Origin: Mycobacterium sp. shizuoka-1
GTDB taxonomy: Bacteria > Actinomycetota > Actinomycetes > Mycobacteriales > Mycobacteriaceae
Reading direction: 5' to 3'
DNA: 63,388 nt
Assembly: GCF_002723835.1 (NCBI RefSeq)
Contig: NZ_BEWG01000015.1
Location: 64,310 to 127,697, forward strand
Part shown: in pieces, positions 47,240-57,285 of the stretch
Layout: the number at the start of each line of letters is the position of its first letter
Numbering within the stretch: position 1 is the first letter of the stretch
Notes under the pieces: model-generated
Seen by the model: the letters and a program-made list of their open reading frames with translations, nothing else
Databases searched by the model: none
Told to the model about the DNA's origin: nothing
Program-made: the position numbers and the translations under genes

Positions 47240-48121
47240 ATGACCGAAGTTTTTCTGGGTAGGGAAGCACTGGGCGGTGGCCTCTCACGTCACGATCTGC
47301 GCCGCTGGTACCGGCCGCTGTACCGAGGGGTATACGTCCCGAAGTACACCTCACCGTCGTTGAGAGACCGGGCACTCGGGGCTTGGCTGTACACCAACCG
47401 CACAGGCGTCATCGCCGGCACGGCCGCCTCAGCGCTGCACGGTGCGCAATGGGTCGACGACGATGAACCGATTGAGGTGCTGGTCGAGGAACGGCGCAGG
47501 CAGGTGGGGCTCACCGTCCGAATGGACCGCTTTGCCGACGATGAAGTCGTGAGGATTGCCGATCTTCCTGTTACGACACCGGCCCGCACCGCCTTCGAAA
47601 TCGGCCGGTACGCCAGGCGCGCAACGGCTCTGGCCAGGCTGGACGCGCTGATGCGAGCAGCGCCGTTCTCCGCCGAAAGCGTGGACCTCCTCATCCGGCG
47701 CTATGGGCCGGTCAGGGGCGTGCGACAGCTCCGCGAACTCCTGCCGTTGGTCGACGCGGGCGCCGAATCTCCGAAGGAAAGCTGGCTACGCCTATTGCTG
47801 ATCGACGGCGGACTGCCCAAGCCCGAAACTCAGATCCCGGTGGTCGACGGAGGCGCCCCGATCGCATACCTGGACATGGGTTACCGAGATATCCGGCTGG
47901 CCTTCGAGTACGACGGTGACCAGCATCGCACCGATCGGCGGCAATACGTCAGAGACCTGCGACGTCTACCCGCGGTCGAACGAGCCGGGTGGGAAGTGAT
48001 TCGCGTGATCGCTGAGGACCGGCAGGCCGAAGTTCTGGCGCGGGCGAGGGAGGCATATGTGCGCCGAGGAGGTGCCGAGATCGACGAAATGGCGCGATTT
48101 ACTCGAGGTTTCGCTGCGTAA
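47240..48121 (+). CDS. AbiEi/DUF559-type putative endonuclease
   Basis: A 293-residue protein. The N-terminal half (FLGREALGGGLSRHDLRRWYRPLYRGVYVP) resembles the AbiEi antitoxin winged-helix family. The C-terminal half is a DUF559/Vsr-like nuclease fold: ESWLRLLLIDGGLP, a PVVDGG-IAYLDMGY strand, FEYDGDQHRTDRRQYVRDLRR with its acidic and basic residues, and a WEVIRV strand. No partner toxin gene is adjacent. The position between recR and gatD is that of M. tuberculosis Rv3714c. The last codons lie within the right inverted repeat. Many mycobacteria carry multiple such genes; defence or mobility is possible, but unproven. Confidence 0.8.
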   Translation: MTEVFLGREALGGGLSRHDLRRWYRPLYRGVYVPKYTSPSLRDRALGAWLYTNRTGVIAGTAASALHGAQWVDDDEPIEVLVEERRRQVGLTVRMDRFADDEVVRIADLPVTTPARTAFEIGRYARRATALARLDALMRAAPFSAESVDLLIRRYGPVRGVRQLRELLPLVDAGAESPKESWLRLLLIDGGLPKPETQIPVVDGGAPIAYLDMGYRDIRLAFEYDGDQHRTDRRQYVRDLRRLPAVERAGWEVIRVIAEDRQAEVLARAREAYVRRGGAEIDEMARFTRGFAA

Positions 48122-48135
48122 TGTCGGTTTGGGCG
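48073..48135 (-). repeat. Right 63-base inverted repeat, overlapping the DUF559 gene end
   Basis: Reverse-complement partner of 47146-47208. It covers the final codons (AEIDEMARFTRGFAA), the stop, and 14 bases beyond, and those 14 non-coding bases are conserved exactly in the left copy. Conservation past the stop argues against protein constraint alone. Confidence 0.85.
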
Positions 48136-48142
48136 CAGGAAA

Positions 48143-48853
48143 CTACGCGCGGCGGGGCGCGGCGAGGCGTTCGCGGCGCAGCTGTTCGACCTCGGGCAGC
48201 GGTAGCGGCTCGAGCGGGCCGACCACCCGCGACAGCAGCAGATCCGCCAGTTCGGGATTGCGAGCCAGGCACGGTCCGTGCAGGTAGGTCGCGACCACGC
48301 TGCCCTGCACCGCGCCGTCGTAGCCGTCACCGTCGCGGTTGCCCGCGCCCTTGACGACCGCCGCCAGCGGTCGCGCGTCAGGGCCCAAAACCGTTCCACC
48401 GCGGTGATTTTCGAATCCGGTCAGGGGTTGGGTCAGCCCGTCCACCAGCGGCGTGGACACCACCTCGCCGATCGTGCGGGCCGGCTGCGGCGACGTGGTG
48501 ACGTCGAGCAGTCCCACCCCCTCGACCCGTTCCCCGGCCGAGGTCTCATACCAGTGCCCCAGCACCTGGATCGCCGCGCAGATCGCCAGCACCGGAGCGC
48601 CGCGCGCAACGGCGCGCTGCAAACCCTGATGTGTCAGAAGATGTTTGGTGGCCAGCCGCTGCGCGTAGTCCTCGGCGCCGCCGAGCGTGTAGAGGTCCAG
48701 CGAGTCGGGCACCGGATCGCCCAGCGTGATCTCGACGATCTCGGCGGCGATTCCGCGCGCGCGCAACCGCTGGCGCAACACGACCGCATTGCCGCCGTCG
48801 CCGTACGTGCCCATCACGTCGGGCAACACCAGTCCGATCTGCACCGTACTCAT
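48143..48853 (-). CDS. gatD: Lipid II isoglutaminyl synthase, glutaminase subunit GatD
   Basis: A 236-residue class I (CobQ-like) glutamine amidotransferase. Nucleophile Cys92 is in LAICAAIQVLG and the base His192 in ATYLHGPCLA. It supplies ammonia to MurT for amidating the D-Glu of the peptidoglycan stem in lipid II. Older annotation calls it cobQ2. The ATG overlaps the murT stop by four bases, which fixes the start and indicates coupled translation of the complex. Amidated lipid II is needed for cross-linking. Confidence 0.95.
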   Translation of the reverse strand: MSTVQIGLVLPDVMGTYGDGGNAVVLRQRLRARGIAAEIVEITLGDPVPDSLDLYTLGGAEDYAQRLATKHLLTHQGLQRAVARGAPVLAICAAIQVLGHWYETSAGERVEGVGLLDVTTSPQPARTIGEVVSTPLVDGLTQPLTGFENHRGGTVLGPDARPLAAVVKGAGNRDGDGYDGAVQGSVVATYLHGPCLARNPELADLLLSRVVGPLEPLPLPEVEQLRRERLAAPRRA

Positions 48854-50091
48854 CGCATGCGCCCCAATGTCCGGGTCAATTGCAGGAACGCGGTGTAGTT
48901 CGCGACCACCTCGACATGGCCCTTGGGGCAGGAGTTGATCGCGTCGATCGTGTTGTGCACCAACGTATGTGGCACACCGGCATAACCGAGCCGCACGGCC
49001 AGATCGGTGCCCCGCTCGCCGGCGGCGACGACGGGAACGCCTTCGAAGTGCTCGAAGTTGACGTCCCACAACCAGGACAGATCCTCACCGTCGGGTACTT
49101 GTCCGTTGACCGCGATCACCACCCCGTCGGCGCTCTGGTCGACCATCGACAGCGCCTCCTGCCACCCGGCCGGATTCTTGGCCAGCAGAATTCGGGCGGT
49201 GTGATCGCCCATCGACACCGTCTGATATCGCCCGGCGACCTCGTCCACCGCACTCACGGCGGCCACCGCGGCGGCCGGATCCGCACCCAGCGCGACGGCG
49301 GCCGCCACCGCCTGGGTGGCGTTGCCCCGGTTGACCTTTCCCGGCAGCGAGAGCCGCATCGGCAGCTCCAGACCGGCGGGGCCGTAGACGGTCGTATCGT
49401 CGAACCACCACTGCGGGCTGGGCCGCTTGAAATCGGTGCCGGTGGAATACCAGTCCACCCCGTCGCGGACGATCACCTCGCCGCTGCGCGGGCAGCTCAC
49501 CGAGTCGTTGGCCCAGCCGCCGCCGGCGGCCACCCACACCACGCGGGGACAGTCATAGGCCGCCGAGGTCATCAGCACGTCGTCACAGTTGGCCACCACG
49601 ATCGCGTCGGGGTGGCGGGCCAGCCCGGCTCGCAGGGTCCGCTCGATGTGGTTGATCTCACCGACCCGGTCCAGCTGGTCCCGCGACAGGTTCAGCAGCA
49701 CGATCACCGCGGGGTCGACGGCGTCAGCGACATGCGGGACGTGCATCTCGTCGACCTCGAGAGCGGCCAGCGATGCGTCGCGGCTGCCGGCCAGCGCGGC
49801 GACCAGCCCGGCGTCCATGTTGGCGCCCTCGGTGTTGCTGGCCACCGGTCCCACTGTGGCCAGCGCCGCGGCGACCATCCGGGTGGTGGTGGATTTGCCG
49901 TTCGTACCGGTGACGACCACGGTGCGCCGGCCGGCCCCGAGTTGGCCGAGGATCGAGCGGTCCAGGGTCATCGCGACCAGGCCACCAATCATCGCGCCGG
50001 CGCCGCGACCCGTCACCCGGGATGCCCAGCGCGCGGCGGAACCGGCGGCCAGCGCGGCGCGCCCTCGCAATGTCATCGTCGGCCTGGGCAT
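48850..50091 (-). CDS. murT: Lipid II isoglutaminyl synthase, ligase subunit MurT
   Basis: A 413-residue Mur-ligase-family enzyme with the ATP loop VVVTGTNGKSTTTRMVA, a central Mur domain (MHVPHV, LLNLSRDQLDR) and a C-terminal DUF1727-type domain (LLAKNPAGWQEAL). It activates the stem D-Glu for amidation by GatD-derived ammonia. Firmicute MurT has a four-cysteine zinc ribbon inserted in the middle domain; here the region shows only two separated CPR motifs (DCPRVV and SCPRSG), so the ribbon appears lost. It is the first gene of the murT-gatD unit. Confidence 0.94.
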   Translation of the reverse strand: MPRPTMTLRGRAALAAGSAARWASRVTGRGAGAMIGGLVAMTLDRSILGQLGAGRRTVVVTGTNGKSTTTRMVAAALATVGPVASNTEGANMDAGLVAALAGSRDASLAALEVDEMHVPHVADAVDPAVIVLLNLSRDQLDRVGEINHIERTLRAGLARHPDAIVVANCDDVLMTSAAYDCPRVVWVAAGGGWANDSVSCPRSGEVIVRDGVDWYSTGTDFKRPSPQWWFDDTTVYGPAGLELPMRLSLPGKVNRGNATQAVAAAVALGADPAAAVAAVSAVDEVAGRYQTVSMGDHTARILLAKNPAGWQEALSMVDQSADGVVIAVNGQVPDGEDLSWLWDVNFEHFEGVPVVAAGERGTDLAVRLGYAGVPHTLVHNTIDAINSCPKGHVEVVANYTAFLQLTRTLGRMR

Positions 50092-50181
50092 CGGAACGCA
50101 AGTTTAGGTGCTCGACGAGCGGTCGGCCGACACGGATTCGATGTCCCGGGCACTGTCGGACCTGCGTGCCATCCTGACTGT

Positions 50182-51171
50182 GTGAGCCACACCTGGGGTC
50201 GACCCGCCCGCGAGCCGGGGGACGGCTGGGTCGTGGTCGACGTCGAGACCTCGGGCTTTCGGCCCGGTCACGCCAGGATCATCAGCCTGGCCGCGCTGGC
50301 GCTGGACCCCGACGGGCGCGTCGAGCACTCGGTGGTCAGCCTGCTCAATCCCGGCGTCGATCCCGGGCCCACCCACATCCACGGCCTCACCGCGGAGATG
50401 CTGGAGGATCAGCCGACGTTCGCCGATATAGCGCCCGACGTCGTCGATCTGCTGCACGGCCGCACCCTGGTCGCCCACAACGTGGCGTTCGACTACGCGT
50501 TCCTGGCCGCGGAGGCCGAGCTGGCCGACACCGCGCTGCCGGTGGATACCGTGATGTGCACCGTCGAGCTGGCCCGCCGCCTGGACCTCGGGCTGGAGAA
50601 CCTGCGGCTGGAGACCCTGGCCCGGCACTGGTCGGTGCCCCAGACCCGCGCCCACGACGCGTTCGACGACGCGCTGGTGTTGTCGCGGGTGCTCGCGCCG
50701 GCTCTGCAGCGGGCGCGCGAACGTGAGGTCTGGCTGCCGGTGCGCCCCGCCACGCGGCGCCGCTGGCCCAACGGCCGGGTGACCCACGACGAACTGCGCC
50801 CGTTGAAGATGCTGGCCTCGCGGATGCCGTGCCCGTACCTGAATCCCGGGCCGTACCGCCGCGGCGGCCCGTTGGTCCAGGGCATGCGCGTGGCGTTGTC
50901 CGCCGAGGTCAATCGCACCCACGAGGAACTCGTCGAGCGCATCATCCACGCCGGATTGGCCTACGCGGATGCCGTCGACCCGCAGACCTCGCTGGTCATC
51001 TGCAACGACCAGAAGCCCGAACAGGGCAAGGGGTACCTCGCGCGCGAGCTCGGAGTGCCGGTGGTGTCGGATCGGCAGTTCATGGAGTCGATCGATTCGG
51101 TGGCCAACGGCACCGGGATCGACGTGTTCGTTCCCTCGGTCGACCAGGGTCAGCAGTTCGCCCTGTTCTGA
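50182..51171 (+). CDS. DnaQ-like 3'-5' exonuclease with BRCT domain
   Basis: A 329-residue protein. The DEDDh exonuclease domain (about 10-185) has VVDVETSGF (Exo I), HNVAFDYAFL (Exo II) and HDAFDDALV (Exo III). A linker leads to a BRCT domain (about 235-320: MRVALSAEVNRTHEELVERI, TSLVICND, VPVVSDRQFMESI). This is the Rv3711c type; in mycobacteria replicative proofreading is mainly by the DnaE1 PHP domain, so this protein likely acts in repair. GTG 50182 is chosen where homology starts; longer upstream frame is antisense to murT. Confidence 0.9.
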   Translation: MSHTWGRPAREPGDGWVVVDVETSGFRPGHARIISLAALALDPDGRVEHSVVSLLNPGVDPGPTHIHGLTAEMLEDQPTFADIAPDVVDLLHGRTLVAHNVAFDYAFLAAEAELADTALPVDTVMCTVELARRLDLGLENLRLETLARHWSVPQTRAHDAFDDALVLSRVLAPALQRAREREVWLPVRPATRRRWPNGRVTHDELRPLKMLASRMPCPYLNPGPYRRGGPLVQGMRVALSAEVNRTHEELVERIIHAGLAYADAVDPQTSLVICNDQKPEQGKGYLARELGVPVVSDRQFMESIDSVANGTGIDVFVPSVDQGQQFALF

Positions 51172-51223
51172 CCCGCGGCTTCGCTAGCATCGTCCACCGG
51201 GTGGTGATGCAGTGGAAGATCGC

Positions 51224-53524
51224 ATGAGCAGGCCACGGTCGGCTTTGCCGATCCTCGCCTCGGCGCTCTGTTGTGTCGTGCTCGCCCTCTGGTTCGGGTT
51301 CAAGTGGGGTGGCGAGAACACCGTACGGATCGTCGACGGATTGGCCTTCGCCGCATTCGGGGCGTGGGCGACGGGGTGCGCCGTGGTCGCCGCCCGTGCG
51401 GCTCAGGGCAGAAGCCGCACCGCATGGACCACGATGGCGATTGCGTTGGTCGCCTGGACCGTGGGAGAGCTGACGCGGGCGTTCTTGACGCTGGTAGTCG
51501 AGCGCAGCCTGTTCCCGTCGCCGGCGGACTTCCTCTACCTGATTTTCGTGGTGCTCGCGCCGGTTGCCTTCCTGCAATTCCCGGCCGAACCGATGCAAGG
51601 ATCACGCACCCGGCTGCTCTTCGACGCGTTGATCGTTGCCGCCTCGCTGTTCCTGGTGTTGTGGGTGGTCGTGCTCGGCGACGTCTACCAGGCCAGGGGA
51701 GTGGACAGCGTGATGCAGGGCCGGGCGCTGCTGTACCCGTTGTTCATTCTGTTCGTGTTCGTCGGGGTGATGGTATTCGTCGTCCGCTCCGGTGCAGGTG
51801 ACAGCGTCGTGATGTGGCTCCTCATGGGCGGGGTCACGCTCATGGCGTTCTCCGGGATCACGTTCGCCTTCCTGCAGGGCGCCAACCGGTATCACCCCGG
51901 GCACATCACCAGCATCGGCTGGGTGCTGGGAATGTGGTGCTTCGGTGCGGCCGCATTGCTGAGCCGCCGCCCGCGGCCACCCCAGCCGACGATGAACTCG
52001 CCACAATCCTCGATCGTCCTGTGGCTGCCCTATGTGCCCCTTCTGGTTGCCGGCACCGTTGCACCGGCAATCGTCATGTCCGGTCTGCTGCGAATTCTGG
52101 TGCCGATCGTGATGACGCTCATCTGCATCCGCCAGGTGCTCTCGGGCGTGGAGAACCGGCGACTACTGACGGCCGCGGCCGACCAGGCACTGCGCGATCC
52201 GTTGACCGGACTGGCCAACCGCACGTTGTTCCAGGATCGGCTCACGCACGCAATGGCCCTGCGTGGCCGCGACAATCGCTGTGTGGCCGTGGTGTCGCTC
52301 GATCTCGACGACTTCAAGCTGATCAACGACAGCATGGGGCACCCGGCCGCCGACGGCCTGCTGATCCGGGTGGGGGAGCGCATCGCGAACCGTGTGCGCG
52401 CCGGTGACACCGTGGCCCGGCTCGGTGGCGACGAATTCGCGCTGCTGCTCGAGGGGGATGTCGACGAGGCACATCTGGTGTGCGAGCGGGTGATCGCCGC
52501 ATTCGACACCCCGTTCGTCATCGACGGCCACGACGTCCTGATGCGTCCGAGCGCCGGCATGGCGATCGCGTCGTCGGCCGAATCCGACCTTTCACCAGAA
52601 GAATTGGTAAAGCGGGCCGACATCGCGATGTATTTCGCAAAACGGTCCCGCAATTCGACCGTGCACACCTTCACTCCCGAGATGACGATGCTCGAGCCCG
52701 GCGCCGACGAGGTGGCCGGGGGAAGCGAGGACCGTTCGGTCGGCACCGGGGCGGCGCAGGTCCGGCTGCTCGGCGAATTGCGGCGCACCATCGAGCGCGG
52801 CGGCCTCGACATGGTCTACCAACCCAAGTTGGATCTGCGCACCGGCCGGATCGCGGGCGTGGAAGCGCTGCTGCGCTGGCCCCATCCGCAGCTGAAAGTG
52901 CTTCGGCCGGCGGCATTTCTGCCACTGATCTTGCGACACGGTTTGATGCGTCCGGTCACCGACCTGGTGTTCTCGAAGGTTCTCGACGACGCGGTCCGAT
53001 GGTCGTCGACGGGACTGGAAATCCCGGTCGCGGTCAACCTTTTCGCGCCGTTGCTGCGTGACGCGCGGCTGCCTGTCACGGTGGGCGGTGTGCTCCAGGA
53101 GCATGGGCTGCCGGCCAGGCTGCTGACCATCGAGATCACCGAGGACGTGGTCCTCGACGAATTGGGCCGGGTCGCCGGGGTGCTGCAGCAGCTGCGCGAC
53201 GACGGTGTCCGAGTTGCCATCGACGACTTCGGCAGCGGTTATTCGGCTTTGAGCTATCTGCGTGATCTGCCGATCGACGAGGTGAAACTCGATCGGCATT
53301 TCATCGCGTCGGTCGCCACTGACGCCAGGGCCGCGGTCGTGGTCAGCGCCGTCATCGAACTGACCCACAACCTCGGGATGACCGTGGTCGCTGAGGGTGT
53401 CGAGGACGCCGAGACCGCGGCGTGGCTGGCCGAGCACGGTTGCGACATCGGACAGGGGTACTTCTTCGGCCGTCCGGTACCGGCCGCCGACATCCCCGCC
53501 ATGCTGATCCAGCGCGCCCAGTGA
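51224..53524 (+). CDS. Membrane-bound GGDEF-EAL cyclic di-GMP protein
   Basis: A 766-residue protein with about eight to nine transmembrane helices (residues 1-300), a GGDEF domain (about 320-480) and an EAL domain (about 510-760). The active-site GGDEF (401-405) is intact, with an RxxD inhibitory site (RAGD) five residues before it. The EAL domain begins EALLRW at 547 and keeps VAVNLFAP, EITEDVV, IDDFGSGYS and VAEGVEDAE. Both synthesis and breakdown of c-di-GMP are therefore possible. ATG 51224 follows GGAAG. It is unlike the soluble GAF-GGDEF-EAL DcpA of M. smegmatis and sits between otherwise conserved core genes. Confidence 0.93.
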   Translation: MSRPRSALPILASALCCVVLALWFGFKWGGENTVRIVDGLAFAAFGAWATGCAVVAARAAQGRSRTAWTTMAIALVAWTVGELTRAFLTLVVERSLFPSPADFLYLIFVVLAPVAFLQFPAEPMQGSRTRLLFDALIVAASLFLVLWVVVLGDVYQARGVDSVMQGRALLYPLFILFVFVGVMVFVVRSGAGDSVVMWLLMGGVTLMAFSGITFAFLQGANRYHPGHITSIGWVLGMWCFGAAALLSRRPRPPQPTMNSPQSSIVLWLPYVPLLVAGTVAPAIVMSGLLRILVPIVMTLICIRQVLSGVENRRLLTAAADQALRDPLTGLANRTLFQDRLTHAMALRGRDNRCVAVVSLDLDDFKLINDSMGHPAADGLLIRVGERIANRVRAGDTVARLGGDEFALLLEGDVDEAHLVCERVIAAFDTPFVIDGHDVLMRPSAGMAIASSAESDLSPEELVKRADIAMYFAKRSRNSTVHTFTPEMTMLEPGADEVAGGSEDRSVGTGAAQVRLLGELRRTIERGGLDMVYQPKLDLRTGRIAGVEALLRWPHPQLKVLRPAAFLPLILRHGLMRPVTDLVFSKVLDDAVRWSSTGLEIPVAVNLFAPLLRDARLPVTVGGVLQEHGLPARLLTIEITEDVVLDELGRVAGVLQQLRDDGVRVAIDDFGSGYSALSYLRDLPIDEVKLDRHFIASVATDARAAVVVSAVIELTHNLGMTVVAEGVEDAETAAWLAEHGCDIGQGYFFGRPVPAADIPAMLIQRAQ

Positions 53525-53642
53525 CCCTCCGAGGGTCCTGTATGTTCCGACCCAACACCCTGAGGCCGGCGGACACCTGAATTCTGTTGAGGTACCGTCG
53601 AGTTGGGCCCACACCACTATTTGCGAACAAGGCGGTCCCGTC

Positions 53643-53852
53643 ATGACGAAAAACAGGCTGGCCTCGGCCGCCGGGGTGGGGGCCATCGCGGTGCTCGCGA
53701 TATTCGCCGTCACCACCGGCGTGAGCGACTCCACGGCGACCCGCACCTCGGCCGATTCCGGGCAGGAGTCGAAATTCCCGACCCCCACACCGCCGTCGCC
53801 GGCGATGGTGTCCGGGGCGGTGACCACCACCAGCGCCCCGGCCATCCGCTGA
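53643..53852 (+). CDS. Small exported protein, unknown
   Basis: A 69-residue predicted protein with a hydrophobic N-terminal segment (about residues 8-28, GVGAIAVLAIFAVTTGV) as signal or anchor, and a Ser/Thr/Pro-rich tail (PTPTPPSPAM). No family is recognised. It may be real because of the clear signal-like start, but there is no domain evidence; it is convergent with the SHOCT gene. Confidence 0.5.
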   Translation: MTKNRLASAAGVGAIAVLAIFAVTTGVSDSTATRTSADSGQESKFPTPTPPSPAMVSGAVTTTSAPAIR

Positions 53853-53859
53853 CCAGCGG

Positions 53860-54246
53860 CTAGTGCAGCGCCTTGGCCTTCAGCGCCTCGAACTCCTGCT
53901 GGGAGATGGTCCCGGCGTCCAGGAGTTGCTTGGCGTGTTCGATCTCTTGTGCCGGCGACCGGCCCGCCGCTTCCCGGATGTAGGCGTCGGTGTCCTGTTT
54001 GGCCGCCAGCGCCGCTTCCCTGGCGCGTTCGGTCATCCCCTGGCCGCGCGCGATCAGATAGATCAGCGCGGTGATCCAGGGGAACACGATCAGGAAGATC
54101 ACCCACACGGCCTTGATCCAGCCGGACGTCGTGTGATCACGCCAGAACAGGTCCACCAGAATCTGGAACAGCACCAGCAGGTAGGCGATCCAGGCGAAGA
54201 TGATCAGGAAGTGCCACAGGAAATCCCATGTCGAGCCCCAGTCCAT
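53860..54246 (-). CDS. SHOCT-domain membrane protein
   Basis: A 128-residue protein with two transmembrane helices (about residues 8-35 and 45-68; the latter WVIFLIVFPWITALIYLIARG resembles the PLDc_N segment) and a C-terminal SHOCT motif (IEHAKQLLDAGTISQQEFEALKAKAL), a short oligomerisation module. Such proteins are common in actinobacteria and have no assigned role. It begins 10 bases downstream of the leuA stop on the same strand, so it may be co-transcribed with leuA. Confidence 0.85.
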   Translation of the reverse strand: MDWGSTWDFLWHFLIIFAWIAYLLVLFQILVDLFWRDHTTSGWIKAVWVIFLIVFPWITALIYLIARGQGMTERAREAALAAKQDTDAYIREAAGRSPAQEIEHAKQLLDAGTISQQEFEALKAKALH

Positions 54247-54256
54247 GGCCTACTCC

Positions 54257-56122
<1,866 letters not shown>

Positions 56123-56123
56123 T

Positions 56124-56184
56124 CAGACCGGCGCATCGCGAACACCCGCGACGGGAGGCCGGTCTGGATCAGACCCCGTCGCGG
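56124..56184 (-). promoter_or_regulatory. leuA attenuator: two mutually exclusive hairpins
   Basis: In the leader RNA, hairpin A pairs 56184-56175 with 56155-56146 (perfect 10 bases, CCGCGACGGG/CCCGTCGCGG). Hairpin B pairs 56166-56158 with 56132-56124 (perfect 9 bases, ending GCCGGTCTG). The left arm of B is in the loop of A and the right arm of A is in the loop of B, so they exclude one another. The left arm of A is within the leader peptide's last codons. No T-run follows B, so ending may be non-canonical. Confidence 0.75.
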
Positions 56185-56210
56185 CGTCCGAGAAGGAGCA
56201 CCCGCTGCAC
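56169..56210 (-). CDS. leuA leader peptide with three leucine codons
   Basis: A 13-codon frame, GTG start, encodes MQRVLLLGRRDGV then TGA. Codons 5-7 are CTC CTT CTC, three consecutive leucines, immediately before the first arm of the attenuator hairpins. A run of leucine codons in the untranslated leader of leuA is the textbook sensor for leucyl-tRNA charging. The ribosome site is weak (GGGAG about 14 bases upstream), so the exact start is uncertain; no better in-frame start is seen. Confidence 0.75.
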   Translation of the reverse strand: MQRVLLLGRRDGV

Positions 56211-56406
56211 AAGTCCGTACTGTACTCCCGCGATGGCGGCGGACCAAAGCGCGGATTTTCGAGCTGCCGCGGACACGCCCACGATCTGGGCTTTTCCGCT
56301 GCCGCCGACCCGAACACTGCGGCGGAATCGGAGTCCCAATACCGGCATCAAGAGTTCGCTGGCAGGGTAAATTGGCGTCGTCGTAAGCCGTGATCGGGAG
56401 TAATTC

Positions 56407-57285
56407 GTGCCACTCAGCGTTCGCTCCATGCTCGCCACCGGGGTCTCGATGACCGCTGCCGCCACCATCGCCGTGGCCCCGCTGCCGGCCGACCCGCCAC
56501 CGGTCGCGCACACCGCACCCGTCGTGCTCACCGGCGCCTGGCAGGACCTGGAAGCCACCACCAGCCAGAACCTACAAGTGCTGCTCAGCCTTCTCGTCAA
56601 CTATCCGCCCGCGCCGATCCTCTCCCAGATCGCCGAGAACGTCGGCGTCTATGCGCGCTGGCTGCAAGGGCAGGATGGCGGTAATCCCGCGCTGATCGCC
56701 AAGACGATCAGCCAGCACCTCGTGGCGGTCGGCACCACCGTGGCCAATTTCGCGCTCCTGGCACCGCTCAGTTTCATCGGGCCGTTCATCGCGCCGGGTG
56801 TGATGATGGCTCAGTTGATTGCCGACACCGCCAAATACCCGTCGACCCCGCAGACCGTGCTGCAGGCGTTCATCGATGCCCCGGCCAACTATCTCAACGT
56901 CACCCTGAACTGCTGCTCCACCTCGGTGTTCAGCCTGGCCTTCGGCCTCATCAACCCCGGTCCGCTCGGCTATCTGCTGCAGATTGCACCGGCGATCGCC
57001 ACCGCGCTGAAGATCACGCCACCCGCCGCCTCGGGAACCCGGCAACCGGCTGCCGCTCAGCAGTCCACCCCCGCCGAGAAGCCCGCGACCGGCAAGACCC
57101 CCGCAGTCGGCCAGAGCCGCCGGTCACAGTTGATCACCGTGCCGCAGAAGTCTGTCGCCGCGCGCAGCGCCAAGCGCCCCGCCGCGGCCGCTAAGCCCGC
57201 CGGGGCAGCCGGACGCGACGCGACATCGGGGGCGCAGGGCAAGTCGGCGCGCGCCGTCAAACCTGCGAGTCCGGGAACGCGATAA
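56407..57285 (+). CDS. Exported protein, possibly GjpA-like outer membrane porin
   Basis: A 292-residue protein with a signal peptide ending near residue 30 (VAPLPADPPP), a mature region of hydrophobic and amphipathic helices (about 40-210: LLVNYPPAPILSQIAENV, FIGPFIAPGVMMAQLI), a Cys-Cys pair, and a basic Ala/Pro/Lys tail with KRPAAAAKPAGAAG. The layout resembles mycobacterial proteins annotated after the Gordonia porin GjpA; this is by pattern only. The start is GTG. Its 3' end overlaps the convergent regulator gene by 29 bases. Function is unproven. Confidence 0.75.
   Translation: MPLSVRSMLATGVSMTAAATIAVAPLPADPPPVAHTAPVVLTGAWQDLEATTSQNLQVLLSLLVNYPPAPILSQIAENVGVYARWLQGQDGGNPALIAKTISQHLVAVGTTVANFALLAPLSFIGPFIAPGVMMAQLIADTAKYPSTPQTVLQAFIDAPANYLNVTLNCCSTSVFSLAFGLINPGPLGYLLQIAPAIATALKITPPAASGTRQPAAAQQSTPAEKPATGKTPAVGQSRRSQLITVPQKSVAARSAKRPAAAAKPAGAAGRDATSGAQGKSARAVKPASPGTR

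Noticed and set aside
47146..48135. Insertion sequence with terminal inverted repeats
   Set aside because: There is no transposase motif in the enclosed gene and no target duplication was visible at the ends; the repeats are reported as a finding rather than as an IS.
56123..56317. A 64-codon minus-strand frame in the leuA leader
   Set aside because: No signal peptide or domain and wrong frame relative to the Leu-rich leader peptide; it shows only composition-driven openness.
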